A program made the position numbers and the translations under genes. This document shows positions 13,901 through 28,900 of a stretch of 64,000 nucleotides of DNA, one piece after another (position 1 is the first letter of the stretch; each line of letters opens with the position of its first letter). Origin of the DNA: Bugulina stolonifera (taxonomy: Eukaryota > Bryozoa > Gymnolaemata > Cheilostomatida > Bugulidae). The notes beneath the pieces are model-generated. The model was not told the DNA's origin and ran no database searches. It saw nothing but the letters and a program-made list of their open reading frames with translations. The DNA lies in NCBI GenBank assembly GCA_935421135.1, contig OW285193.1, positions 1,984,001 through 2,048,000 of the forward strand, in the 5' to 3' direction.

Positions 13901-16900
13901 AGTACATATATTAAATGCTTAGCATGCTGAGTATTGTGATGGCTGACAATCTGGCCATAAACTAAGCTCATGCTCTTCAGAGAATGAAATTTATGAAATG
14001 AAAATCCAACTTTCGAATGCCATTCTTAGCGTTTCTGTGTACTATGAATTTTCAACTCAACCCATAGACATGAACGGAGATAGACAGTACAGCATCTTGG
14101 TACTTGCAATAACTCTGTGATCAATTGCATTGTAAACAAAATACCACGTGCAGACCGCTAGCATGGTCATGTGACTTTGTTTTGTTTATAAAATTTGATA
14201 TTAGTATGATAATCCATAGTTTCGAATAAACAATGGCAGCTATAAAAATAAAACTTCTTTCGAGAGTGTAATATAAATTGAAGGGTGCATGGTTGCAAGT
14301 AGTATATGCCCATGGATTATTTTTGCATATTTCAGGCTACTTTTGAAAATATTTGCAAAAAACTAAACCTCTCTCTATACAACTTATATAAAAAAAGTGC
14401 CGTTTAGGGTGTCTTCATCAAAAATTCGTCCTAGGGCAGCACTTTAGCGCATCGCGCGATGCATTATGGGAAGGAGAAATATGTTGAGAGCACAACTCTG
14501 AAACACATGACTTTGCTGCTGCCTTCATTTTGACACAAAACTAGATTTGCTGAGCAGGGTAATTAGTGAGAGGGATCCTTTAATGGAGAAAATCTTGTCT
14601 TAAACAAGTTTAAATATCTGGGTTCACCAACAACAACAAACTTGACACTGAACTCGAGATACGCATGTCCAACGCTTCAAAGGCCTTTGGCACTAGACCC
14701 AGAGATTGTGTGTGGTGCAATAAAGACCTACATGTAGCTATCAAGATCAAATGTGCAGTTTACAGAGCAATTGTACTATACGCTCTATTTAGTCTATTAT
14801 ATGGTGTGGACTTCTGGACTGTATAGTATAGTGTAGGACAGTGTAGTGTAGTGTGGTGTGGTGCGGTGTGGTGGGCTGTAGTACATTGTGTAGTGTAGTA
14901 CATTGTGTAGTGTAGTACATTGTGTAGTGTAGTACATTGTGTAGTGTAGTACAGTGTATAGTACAGTGTGTAGTGTAGTACAGTGTATAGTACAGTGTAC
15001 AGTACAGTGCATAGTACAGTGTATTACAGTATATACTGTATATGCAGTGGAACTTACTTAATTCAACCTCGGATAATTCAAAAACTTGGTTAGTTCAAAC
15101 TGTTAGCTTTGGTCCCTGCTGAGCACTATATAAATGGCTTCAAATAATTCAAATTTACCATCTGTAATTCAAACTTCTCGCAGCTTAGGCTCACACTGTT
15201 ATCAATGATAATACTATCACAGCCAGCATTAGACACCTAATAATCGTTGCTAGTAGTTAGTAGTTATTAGTAGTTACTACTGCAATATGTTTCTGCTCAA
15301 GCTAAGCTGGAAAAATCCACTAATTGCTTTCCTGTTCCTTAGTTAAATGCGTTTTTATACTGTTGTCCTGTACATGTGATGCATGTCGTTATATAAAATG
15401 AAGGATCACATAATTCAAACTCGGCCTAATTCAAACTAATTATGGTGGTCCCTTGGAGTTAAGCAAGTTCCACTGTATATATAAGTGTATAATGTATAGT
15501 GTATAGTGCAGTGCAGTAGAATACAGCGCGGTAGAATACAGCGCAATACGGTGTGATATGTATAGTATGATATTATAGTATAGTGCAGTGTGCTGTGGTG
15601 TGGTATGGTCTAGTATAGCATGGCGCATAGCACGTATAGCATGGCGCTTTGCATGTGTACCACGCCGCATTACATGTGTAGCATGGTGCATTGAATGTGT
15701 ACTATTTAGCACATTGCATGCGTAGTTATAGCACATTGTATGTGTAGTTACAGCACATTGTATGCATAGTATAGCACATTGTATGCATAGTATAGCACAG
15801 TCCATACTCGCAGTACTTGGGTTCTTTCAGGTCTGACTTGACGTTCCGGAACTATTGGATGGGAACTAAGAAAGCAGACGGAACATTCAAGTTTGTTGAT
15901 GATACTAATATTACGTGGCTTCCTTCGGGATCTGAGTAAGTGACAATACTTGCTATGGGCATAGCCAAGCGTTCACAATCGTTGATAACTTCAGGCGCTC
16001 CAGAAAATGCTTGAGGGCCATTCCATGGGGACTGACCAAATTTGCGTGCTGGCCCGGCTCAGATTCTTTTGAAAATGTGCAGGAAGAAAGAGCACCCTTG
16101 AATTAGTGGGAAACCACCAATTTTTTTTCTATTTGACCCCTGTGGTTCCGGCAGCAGCTTGTTAAAAAATGGGAAAATGTGGTGGGGACAACTCCAAATT
16201 GAATTTTTTGAAATTCTTAAACATTCAGATTATTACTGTGGCCACTGTATGATACTTTGAGCTGTAATTTTTGTTGCATAGATACTTCTATATTATGTAC
16301 TTCAGTTTCATTACTCATTCAAGCCTGTATGGTCAACATATTGAGGGTCAAAGGTCACCGAAAACACCTATCGGAGCTAGTTTGACCCAAATTCACTTAA
16401 AATCGACCAAATAGACACTGCTGGATCTGATGAAAAAAAGGTTGATATACAATAACTAAGTATTGAAGATGCTCAATACAAGGGTAAATGAATTTTTGAG
16501 AATAAAAAACACTTTCCAGACTAAACCATATGGCAACAGCGGCTCAAATTCAACATGGCCGTCGTCCGAGTTGGCGTTTTGAGGTGTTATTCAAGGCTAA
16601 ATCTACTAAACTTAGTAGTGAAAATGAATGGTGAAAATGTTGCTATATACACAATTCACACCTGTAGATTCTATTTCTGCAATAAAAACTTTGTCTTTTT
16701 GGGTCTAAAAGGCTGAATTCTCAGATTCAAATTTTACATACATTCGCTATAATATAGTGACTACATGGCCATGCAGTTAATTGGCTATGGCCATAGAAGT
16801 CAGTCAAGACTTAATTTGAGGTACAATTTGCGACTTGGCCTGGTTATACAACCTTATTGGTGAAGAAAAATAGGTGAAATCCTTTTTAATAGCACAAACA

Positions 16901-19900
16901 TGCAGTTTTGGTAACTTTACCATGACTCGTCCTTTCACACGTTTGTTAAATGAGGTAAGATAGCTAATCTAAGCAGTATTTCAAGGTGTGAGTTATACCA
17001 AGTATTGTTTAGTGAAAAAGAAGGTGAAGAAAGTGATGCTCCATGGAACGAAGGCATTTTTAATCAGTGGGTAAGGCTGAGGAGTTAAAGGTTATTTAAA
17101 CTAGCTCAAGACAAATTTTGGGGTCACCATTAGTTATCAAATTCTAATCAAATATATACATGTACATGTACATGCATAACTATAGCCACAGCCCTCAAAC
17201 AATAACTTTTAACAATTTTTATATATATTTACATGTAGCTGACAATTAAACCGGTGTTTGCTAATTAGCTCCAAAAATATCTTTTTGGTCCTATATAAAT
17301 GACCACAACTAAGGTAAGTGGTGCGGCATGCATTAACTTTTAATCAGCAGAGTAATCAAAAATATGAATATGGTTTTGTGAGACTTAGTTTAGTTGTACC
17401 TAGCAAGTTGAAATTATATTACAAGTGTTCGCTTGTTTCCAAAGGTAATAATGTTTAATGTACTTGCTAGCATCACCTCGCCAATTTTACCGTTCCTTAT
17501 ACCGACAACTTGATTTTTAATCGAGATAGTTTTGACCCTTCGAAAGACAAAACCACTTATCTGAGAAAAAATTATGCACAGTGAATAGGAGGAGAGCAGA
17601 TCTCACCTTTCTAAGTGCAGACAACCATATTGACCTGGCCATAATAATTGTTAATACTATGGACTGCTGAAATTCAATCGCTTCTAATAAATACTGTACA
17701 ACACTTATACACCGGAAAAGGAACTATTCACATATCATGAACAAAAACTATTTTTGAAGCTAATTAGTAAAGACTGGTTTAATTGTAAGCTAAATACATG
17801 TACATGTATATAAAATGTAAGTTTGTCAAAACTATTGTTTGTGGGCTGTGGCTATAATTTTGCATGTATATTTTTGATTAGAATCTGATTAGAATCTAAT
17901 GGTGACCATAAAAAAAGTCCCGAGCTAAAACACCACCTCACCCACTGATTAAAGAAGCCTTAGTTCTATGGAGCTCCTTCTTCTTCCCCTTCCTTTTCCT
18001 TAAACAATACATGGTTAAGTCTGACCTGGAAATACTGCTTAGCTTAGCTATTCTGCCTCATTTAACAAACGTGTGAAAGGAAGAGTAATGACAAAGTTAA
18101 CAAAACTGCATGTTTAGGCTAGTAAAACGGATTTCACCCATTTTTCTTCACAAAGTAGGTTGCATAACCAGGCCAAGTCTCAAATTGCACCTTAAATTAA
18201 GTCTTGACTGACCTTTATGGCCATAGCCAATTAACTGCATTGGTGATATAGTCACTATATTATAGCGAATGTAAAATTTGAATCTGAGAATTCAGTCTTT
18301 TAGACCCAAAAATACGAAGTTTTTATTGCAGAAATAGAATTTACAGGTGTGAATTGTGTATATAGCAACATTTCACCATTAATTTTCACTACTAAGTTTA
18401 GTAGATTTAGCCTTGAATAACGGCCCAAAACACCAACTCGGACAACGGCCATATTGAATTTGAGCCGCTGTCGCCATACAGTTCATTTTGGAGAGTTTTT
18501 TTTTGTTCTCAAAAATTTATTTATCCTTGTGTTGAGCACCTCTAATCCTTAGTTATTCTATATCAACCTTCTTTTCATCAAATCCAGTAGTGTTTATTTG
18601 GTCGATTTTTAGTAAATTTGGGTCAAACTAGCTCCGAGAGGTATTTTCAGTGACCTCTGACCCTCAGTATGTTGACCATACAGGTTTGAATGAGTAGTGA
18701 AACTGAAGCGTGTATATGAAAGTATCTATGTAACAAGAATTACAGCTCTAAGTATCATACAGTGGCCACAGTAATAATTTGAATGTTCAGGAATTTCAAA
18801 AAAGTCTATTTGGAGTTGTCTCCACTACATTTTCCCATTTTTCAACGAGCTGCTGCCGGAACCACAGGGGTCAAATAGAACAAAAATTGGTGGTTTCTCA
18901 CTAATTTAAGGGTGCTCTTTCTTCCTGCAAATTTTCAAAAGAATCTGAGTCGGGCCAGCACGCAAATTTGATCAGTTCCCATGGAATGGCCCTTGAGAGA
19001 TGGGAATACATTTTATAAATATCTGCATAAGTATAGGAACCGGTTTGTTTGAGATAAAACTAAAAGTAGATGACTTGTCTGTTTGGTCTGTATAATATTC
19101 CTTAACAATCAGACAGAGGCTCACTGAGAACTTGAAAGTTTAACATTTAAAAATCCACTAACTAGGAAATACTATCCATCGCACAACTAGGTAATACTGT
19201 AATGTCTTGTGGTTATGTATATGGTTGATAGACGACCTACTTGCACAAGTGAAGAGCTCATGAGTGGTGCTAGACCTTCTGCATTACATGAAAGACTGAC
19301 AGGTACTAGTAGTTATAGTGTTAACCAAGACGACCCATCTGGTCCTGAGTCAATGCTTATGTACTGTACTTGAGAAATAGTATGTTGAATCCTAGTAGGT
19401 TGTTCAGGCATCAAGGTTGTAAGACCTTATCAGCTGGAACTAACCTTAGCTACGGGAGAAGACTCTGCATAAGTAGTATAGATGTGTCTTTATTGCGATC
19501 CAAGCATAAACTGAGACAGTAACAGTATAAATCATTCGCTTCATATAGTTTTTAACTTCCAGAAAAAGGTTCCGGTAAACAGCCGACGTAGCGTGGAAAT
19601 TGCACAGCAAAATAGTGGCCGGAAGGCCGAGGCCTGAGCTAATATGGGTCAGCCACAACAAAATATGCTTAAAAGCATGCAAAACATATGTAAAATTAAT
19701 TACATCAAATTCTGAGACATCGGCCCCAGTTGCATGGGTGCAAAAACAAGTATTTACACTTAGTAATTATGATACATAGTTCAAGCGATGCATAACATAG
19801 AAATACATGAGCAAGTGTAGGTATATGCATGAATATACAGTAAGTACAGGAGTAATTGGATGAGTATGAGCTAAGCGAGACAACTCAGTGGCGGATCCAG

Positions 19901-22900
19901 GAATGGCGTAAGGGTGGTGCAAAATTGATAGTTGGGGCTTTTCCTTAAGGTAAAACTTCCGTTTCCATGTGTGGCGCGTTTCGTACCCTGTCACACTGCA
20001 TTGTAGCGTCCCTTCCAGCTGGGGGTTTGGGGGCGCTGTCAGCTCTCCAACGGGGTCCGGGGCAGCGCCCCGGCTGCGAAGCAAAATCCTGGTATCTGTG
20101 GGTCCAGAAAGACCTAAGAGCCAGTTCAGTTCATTGAGTTAAATGAGTTGGTGGCAAGCTGAGTTAGGTTGAATAGTAGTAACTAACCTACATTGTATAT
20201 AATTGTTTTGTTTTAAAGCAAAACATAAATGATAATAAATAATATATTTATCTAATGAACAATAGAATATAATTATATAAGCAAAGTGAATAAAAATATT
20301 TATCTTTTTATCTATTCTATGGACCGGCCTAGAAATATATAAAATAGATAAAAAGTTTATTGTGACTAAGATTTCTCCACTACTGCGCCTAACAGAGTGA
20401 CAATGGTGCTCATTCAACTCCTACTTATAAATGGCAATAATAGTTGGAATATTTATATGGATCAAGAAATATGATAACATAACACATGTTTTAGAACCCC
20501 TACGCATTACAAAAATATATTTTTGTGCTAGGTTGACACACACATTTGAATAATTAGCAAAAATAACCAACAAAACAAAAAAAATTAAAAATAAAAAAAA
20601 AGAATTTTTTTTGCTGAAATTTTCAGTGGTGCGAATGCACCACTTGCACCACCCCTGGATCCGCCTCTGCAACCACAGGCACTTAAGGTGAAATAATGTC
20701 CATCAGGTAGGCTGATCAGCCTACCTGATGGACATACATTACATGATAGCATACATTTATTAATACGGCCCCAAGGCCGTATTAATAAATGTCCTGACCA
20801 TTACAATACTATCATACAACTATGTAATACTATACATTACACTACTAGGAAATGCTATACGATATACAATTACATTGTAGGTAATACTATACAACTAGGA
20901 AGTACAATACATCACAATCTAGAGAAAAGGAATTGATCTAAAGTCTGTCTATTTATACCATTAGCACCGTGTCCTACATGTAATAGCAAGACATGCTTCA
21001 CACCTTGCTAGTATGTTGAATGGTAGGCAATTATTTACACGTACATGTATATTATTTGTTATGTCTGAAAAACTATGCATGTATTTTATCTTTGTCCCAC
21101 AGTACACTGGCAAACCTGTATACTGCCAATGATATACTCTACCTTTATGAGCCTTCCTCTGATAACCTGGTGTTTGGTGCAGCTTCAGATACGACCACCA
21201 TGCCTGCTCTGTGCATGTGGAGACCAGGTAAGGAGATGTACATAATACATGTACATGTTGCACATTTACCATCACATACTATAATATATATAATTGTGTG
21301 TTATTTGCACTGTTCAACGTCAGGCCACACATATAATTAACGTATATGTGACGGAAGTGACTGGAGTTTTAGTAACCAGCTTTCTTATCCCACTCTATAG
21401 GTCATGTGTTTGCTCTGCTGTGCAGGTATAATGGGTGCTTTCAGAGCTGAAATATTCACAGAAATACCAGGGATGGAAATACCAGGGATGGAAATACCAG
21501 GGATGGAAATACCAGGGATGGAAATACCAGGGATGGAAATACCAGGGATGGAAATACCAGGGATGGAAATACTAGGGATGGAAATACTAGGGATGGAAAC
21601 ACCAGGGATGGAAACACCAGGGATGGAAATACCAGGGATGGAAACAGTAGGGATCAGTTGCGAAAACTGAAGTGATTATAGAAGAAAATAATGAAATGCA
21701 TCCATAGCCATCTGCTGCCTGTGAACAATACTGTTTGGACAAATATTGGATTTTGATCTTAAAATTATATCAATATTGACAAAATTCCCATGTTCCTACA
21801 ATATGCCCGAAATTACTCCAAATAATCCCACATTGTTTATGAGTTATATTTAGTTTAAACATGCATGGCCTAACTGCATGTACATGATTGTCCCAACATT
21901 GGCCCAACACTCACTCAATATTTAGGTGTGATTTGGCCGTGTTCCCAAGGGGTTCTGTAACATAGCAGTGTTGGTATGTTACAAATTACATAAACAACGT
22001 AAAAGTCATGAGCTCATTTCCGACATCCATGTACCAGTGTTTTTTGGGGTAATTACAAAGTAGAAGAAAGTTTTTAAGTACCTGCATCCCTAGTCTATTA
22101 AAGGATTTGAATCCTCTCAACTCGAATGATATAATAAGTCATGGCATAGTAAGCATCGAGGGATAACTCTGACTTATGCAGTGTGACTAGAGAGTATAAC
22201 TCCAAATAAAGGCAAAATGGTGTGTCCAGTCAAATTAATATTGTTGATAACTTTCGGATGTCATTGGTTTACAATTTAGACAAACATTGTTACTCCCAAA
22301 GTGTTGTTATCAACTTACATGTAGAATAGTAGTAACTGAGTCAACCCGAACTTAAATGTAAAGTCTATTCACCAGTACATGAACAGATCAAACATGCGTA
22401 GGACTATAATACTAAGGTGTAGATAATCCTTGCATTATACTTTTTGTATAAGTGATGACAGTCTGTGTGATACTGATTGAATGGTGTATCTCTTCTCCCC
22501 ATAGATCCAGTAGACGGTGTATGGACCACTTGGACTGACTGGATACTGTGCCCAGGAAGTCCATGTACTGGTAGCTCAGTTATCCACAGAACTAGAACCT
22601 GTACAGATCCTGCTCCCAGAAATGGAGGAGCAGACTGTCCTGGAGATGAGCTGGAGCAGTTAGACTACGGTTTGTTGCTTCTCCTATCTCTTGGTCACAT
22701 GGTGCAGTAAATAGAATGCAGTGACTATTAGTACCACGTGGTATGAATCATGTACCTAATGCTACTGACTGATCTATCCCACCATATACATGTAAGGCTT
22801 CTACCAAATTAAAGGCAAGACGATCATGAGTTGGTAAGAGATTCTCATAAAGAATTGTTGCTCATACATATTATTTTGAAAATGAGGCTGTTTAGCAGAA

Positions 22901-25900
22901 GAATTTTCCTTTATTTTGAACCGAATCACAGTATTGTGACACAATTCAGATTCATCGATACAGAAGATCACTGTAAATCACATAAAATCTACATCTAGCT
23001 CTGCTGCAGTGTTATAACGCCGGTTTAAGGGTTGTCCTCTCGAACTGCAAGTGTTCGAGAATGAACAACTCTTAATAGTACTACTCTATAACTATTCGGG
23101 TATAGCAATATGGCCGCCTCTCTATTGCTAGCGCTGCAGATATTTCTCTCTATTGCTAGCGCTGCAGATACATGTATTTCTCTCTGTTGCTCATACATCT
23201 CCAATCTGTATCTCTCCCAGGATGCCACCCAAATGCAGAGACGCAGGTAGACATCAAGTCGACTATTATACATGATGGACAGTTCTGTTTAATGCTGCTA
23301 CAAGCTACAACAGGAAAGAGTTGTACTCAAGCCTTAGAATATTGCCAGAATGAACTGATTGTTGGGGGCCTCTCATCCGATGTCTCACTGTTTGACTCTA
23401 CTTCTGCAAGTGATGCGACTAAAACTGAAGTCTATGCTGCCATCACTAAGTAAGTTACAGCCTCTATGCTTGCTGAGAAACTCCAACAATTTTACCTCCA
23501 AGTGACTTATGGACTCGGGTCTAATTCAACAGACTATGCTACTTAATTCATACACAATATTACTATGTGATTACCAGCTATACATTGTATGCTTGTTTTC
23601 GCTCAACCCTTACAGCTGACATTTTGCATTTACATGTACTTCCTAGTGTTCTAGATTCGCAGCTTAAATTTTTTTCTAAGTGTAAATCAGAGCGATAATA
23701 ATGCTGTAGGATTGGAAGTTATGTTACGCTCTGTCTTTATTGGTTCAACATCACCGCCATATACATGTAGATTGATTCCATTTGAACTTTTTTATTCAAT
23801 TGCAAATATAAATCAATCAGATGAAGCCTGCTTCCTGTTTACATGTGCATGTATAATATACTCATAGGTTTTACACGGATGAGAATGAGGCTACGGCACA
23901 GGATGTATGGTTTGCGGGAACCAAAGGAATTCAGTGTAACAAAGATGGCTGCGTAGGATCTCCTTCAGTCACTGATTGTGCTACTCAGTCTCAACTGTTT
24001 CCATGTGTTTATGCAAAGTGTAAGTACTTTGTTTCCATGTGTTTATGCAAAGTGTAAGTACTGTGTTTCCATGTGTTTATGCAAAGTGTAAGTACTTTGT
24101 TTCCATGTGTTTATGCAAAGTGTAAGTACTTTGTTTCCATGTGTTTATGCAAAGTGTAAGTACTTTGTTTCCATGTGTTTATGCAAAGTGTAAGTACTTT
24201 GTTTCCATGTGTTTATACAAAGTGTAAGTACTTTGTTTCCATGTGTTTATGCAAAGTGTAAGTACTGTGTTTCCATGTATCTACTCCGGCAGCCTACTGT
24301 AATTGATGAGAATGTTGGTCCCTCAAATCTCCACTAATCCAAGTAATATATTATTCTACTTCTAAATTAATAGCTTTTGCAACAGTTTTATGAAATTACT
24401 AACAGAACTTTTTCCATTTCTAGTCCAAAGTAAGTCTTTCAACACCAGTTCAAATCCAGTACTACATGCGTAGACTGCAGACGAACTCCATCGATAATTA
24501 CTGGTCACAATCATGGATGACGCTATTCTAAGTAATTTGTTATAAATCTTATGTAGAGTTCATCCTTGCATGCCATTATGCAAAACTTGAGGTTGCCGGC
24601 TTATAGATAATATTATTGTAACTCTCGCTGTACTACAGTGGATGGAGGGTGGACAGATTGGGGTCCCTGGCTTTTATGCTCTGATCCAGCTGTTACCTGT
24701 GGTGATGCAAATTCAGACTATAAGAGAACTCGGACTTGTACTAGTCCCACCCCTTTCCTAGGAAGTAGCTGTGTAGGAGACACCGTTATGGAGTATGATC
24801 TAGGTACGTATACATAGTCATGCTGTCACATTAGATACGATTTGCTGCAGAGATACTTGGATACTTGGATGTCACCTGAGGACACTCTAATTACACATAA
24901 GCGTAGTTGTCAGTTGACCAAATTGTAGTTTACCCATGTTTCCAATGACGCACACCACTTCCTTAGCCTCCTATAATTATATTGTTGTGATGTCACTCTG
25001 ATTGTAGAATGTCACACACAGAGTGCTGAGTTGTACTACAAAGATGGCGTAGGGAAATGTATATTCTTTGGTTCAAGTGCGACAAGCGTAGATAAATATT
25101 ACAGAGATGTTAGATACTGTAAAGATACGTTCGGCCCTTCTGCTGCGAAACCGTCAATTGAAGAAGCTAATGACATCCTCTGGAAACTAGTGACGACAAA
25201 CATAGCTGAGTGAGTAGCCAAGCATACATGTAGTATTATTCAACCCAAAGGATTACCACAGTTAACAAAATTTTGTTGTGTTTAATGGGTGACCAGTTTT
25301 ATGTAGTTCTTCTCCATTGTCCAGTTGTCCCGTCTATTGGTGACTACTTTCTCACGTTGTCATGGAGGGATGATGATCGTATTGTTTAATAGCAGTGAAA
25401 GAAGGCTATCCTTCTCTACATACCCCCATGTTAGCTCAACCATTGCATGTACAATGTGGATTTCCACACTTTATATCTGTAGCACTGTGGACTATTGGCT
25501 AGGATTGTCTAGTGCATACAACAGCTACCAGACAATGCTGTGGGAGGATGGACAGACTATCTCATCCAATGATGGCAGATGGCATGAGTAAGTCTTGTCT
25601 CGATATAACACTGGAAATGCGTGACTCACCATACTTGGCTCTCTTCCAACCAGTGACTGACTTACTGACTGACCGACCGACCGACCGAATGACTGACTGA
25701 CTGACTACTGACTGACTGCACTATCTAATCATATAATGTACATATTTCAGCACACTGGATACTCAATCACTAGGACATGCTACAGTCAAATGTCAATCTT
25801 CAGACTGTAGAATCATAGCAGTAGATTCTGATCAAACTGCTCGACCAATCTGCATCTTTGATAAAAGTAAGTTTATTTACATGATATATTTGTGGACTAA

Positions 25901-28900
25901 TCATGTTAAGTTATGCGTAGTTTAGCTTAATTTGTCCACAGCGTCTTAGATAACAATGGACTAATCATGTTAAGTTATGCGTAGTTTAGCTTAATTTGTC
26001 CACAGCGTCTTAGATAACAATGGACTAATCATGTTAAGTTATGCGTAGTTTAGCTTAATTTGTCCACAGCGTCTTAGATAACAATGGACTAATCATGTTA
26101 TATTTTGTGCAGTTCAGCTTAATTTATTACCAACAAATAAATGTCAAGAAGGTATAAAACTTAGCCACCCAGTTTGGAGGTTGAGAGAGATTTCACTAGT
26201 TAATAGCATAAGGTCACTGCTGCCTTTTGTTATGTTGTTAGTTGATGGAGGTGGTGGAGCCTGGAGTACCTGGACAGCATGTGGTAATGGATGCACCGAT
26301 CCAAATGCTAAACTTACCCGCTCACGGTCATGTGACCTACCAGCTGAGTCATTCAATAATGGTGCTGCCTGTAGTAGCAGTGACTTGGTACAGGAGTCCA
26401 CAATAGGTGAGAATACCTTAATCATTAATATGCTGTAGATATGTCAGCTGACGTATATATGCATTGGCTACACAGATTGCTCGAGTACGTAGGATTTGTT
26501 CACTAGTATATATTAGGGAGTAGAACGAATGCAAACAAATTTTAAGACTGAAGGCATCTACCCACTAGAGCTGACTCCACCAATATCCTTGAATGGGGTG
26601 ACTAGTCTCATATATATTCATTTAGTTATCACAGACAATGTCGTTATCACACACAATGTACAGTAGTTAGTTACCTGTTTAGACGGATATCACTGCTAGC
26701 TTAGTAGGTGAAATCGCTGCCCAGACTAGATTAGACTGCAGCTATACATTGTACATGTAAGTGTTGTATGGTCGGCAGGTTGCACTCCTTCATTGACTCG
26801 CAATGTTTAAGATTGTAAATAGTTGTTATCAACCTCACTAACGGTTCTAGCACTACATAGCAAAGTGATGTCCAAGTATTCTTTCTGTAGAATGTCCACC
26901 TAACTCCTACCTCCTGCACTCCTGGCAGAAGTGCTACTACATCATAGAACAGGACTTGGCTGTCGGTGCTGTTGATGCTAAGTGTAAACTAGACTATGGC
27001 TCTGCTTCGGGTATCTTGGGAGTTACGACAACCACGCCCATGTTTGAACAAGTGGAAGTTGTTAAACATATTAAAACTCTTAGAGATGCCGGGTGAGTTC
27101 AAAACCTTAAACATTGTATCCTGAAAATAAATAATGGGCAATGGAGATGTATAACACATGGTGTAGTACTTGGTCCTGTCGCCTGTGTTAATTTTATGTA
27201 TTGATTCTGTTATGGAAAGATATATTGTATGTTGTATCTATTTTATAAGATTGTAGGTGGCTTAAATCTCATTCATACTAGCTTTAGATATAAGAATTTA
27301 TTCTTCTCCTATAATGGTCATTCACTTTCTGTTACTCCATATTTCTCTAGTCACTTCCATAACTTGAATGTAGAGTTCCACCCTTTCCCCCACCCCTGCA
27401 GTCCATTATGTAGACCGAGAACAATATCATTCATGCCAATAACTTGGAGGTGGTCACATTTTATGCTGTGTATAATTGTAGCACCCTTACTCGAGATGAG
27501 TTTTGGATTGGTACAGAGACTTATGCACACAAAACCAATGGCCTTATAAAGGATACCAGTGCCACTGCACTACGCGCTTATATTTGTCTAGTAGGAGACA
27601 GTAAGTTGTTCAGGAAATATTTCGTGAGTTCTCTGTGCAGCTTGCATGGCTTGTGTATCTACTGTATACACTCTTGATGTGCAGCTGACATGTGTATCTA
27701 CTGTATACACTCTTGATGTGCAGCTTACATGTGTATCTACTTTATACACTCTTGATGTGCAGAATACATTTAGACGCATCGTCCGAACTCTTTATTTGCT
27801 GTTCCTTGTCTGGCCTCTTGTTGATTCTCTCATCATACTACCTTGATTAACTCAATTACCATAGTCATTCACCATAACTAGTTAAAGAATCCCTAGCTAA
27901 AGCACATCTCATAATTCTTTTCATTCGACATTACTCACACAATTTTTATGACGGATTAGAAGTAGCCAATGATGGAGGTGAGTGCTGTAAACTCTGAAAT
28001 TGGCGTACCAAACTGGTTAGGGTATGAACCAGATGAAATTTTATATACAAGTTTATCTCATTCATCTCACTTCTAAATTTCGTACATCCATGGGTCCTCC
28101 CAAGTTTTCGGTCTTCTGTAAATGTTCACTTCATGCATTCCCGCTCTACACATGCATTGTATTTCCCTGTCTAGTTGACGGAGGCTGGACGCTGTGGGGT
28201 AACTGGGCAGATTGTAACTCTGGTTGTACTGATAGCAATGCTCTGTACACCAGAAGTAGAACCTGTACAAATCCCAAACCGTTTGCCAGTGGATCGAACT
28301 GTCAAGGAGACAGTGTACAGGAGTCAGCTCTTGGTAAGTAGGACAACGCAATCTCATGTATCATACATTTCAGTGACGGTGTTGGCAAATAGTTGCAGGC
28401 TCAAGCAATACAGAGTTGGTTCATCAGCACTTTTTGCTACATGTATGAGTTATTTTACAATTTATTCAATCATTGGTGAGGCTGGTGTGGTTTTTCGGGT
28501 TTTACATGAACATGTATTTAGCAAGTTCTTTCCTTAGATTTTAGCAGGAAAATTGCTTTACCCACTATATTATATGCATGAATGCATCAACCCGTTTGCT
28601 TTGATAACGAATGAAGATTTAAGGCTGCATGAAAATATCCAACATCATGCTCATCTGTCATAAGCAAGCGGTACAAAGGCATTGTACTGCAGTTTGTCAC
28701 TGTTATGTATTATTTTCTTTGTCGCCATGCAGTTTCTAGTTGGTGTATTTCATCTTATAGATTGTGACAACCTCAGTGTTGAACTAGACATTCATGAAGG
28801 AACTCACAGATGTATTGCAATAGGTACTTCAACTGAAACAGTGCGTACGAATAGCAGGAGAGTTAAAGCATGTTCTTCCTTATATGGTAGTCATGCAGAA

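Noticed and set aside
21404..21670. Protein with EIPGM repeats
   Set aside because: 15-bp minisatellite inside an intron, without splice sites linking it to the gene.
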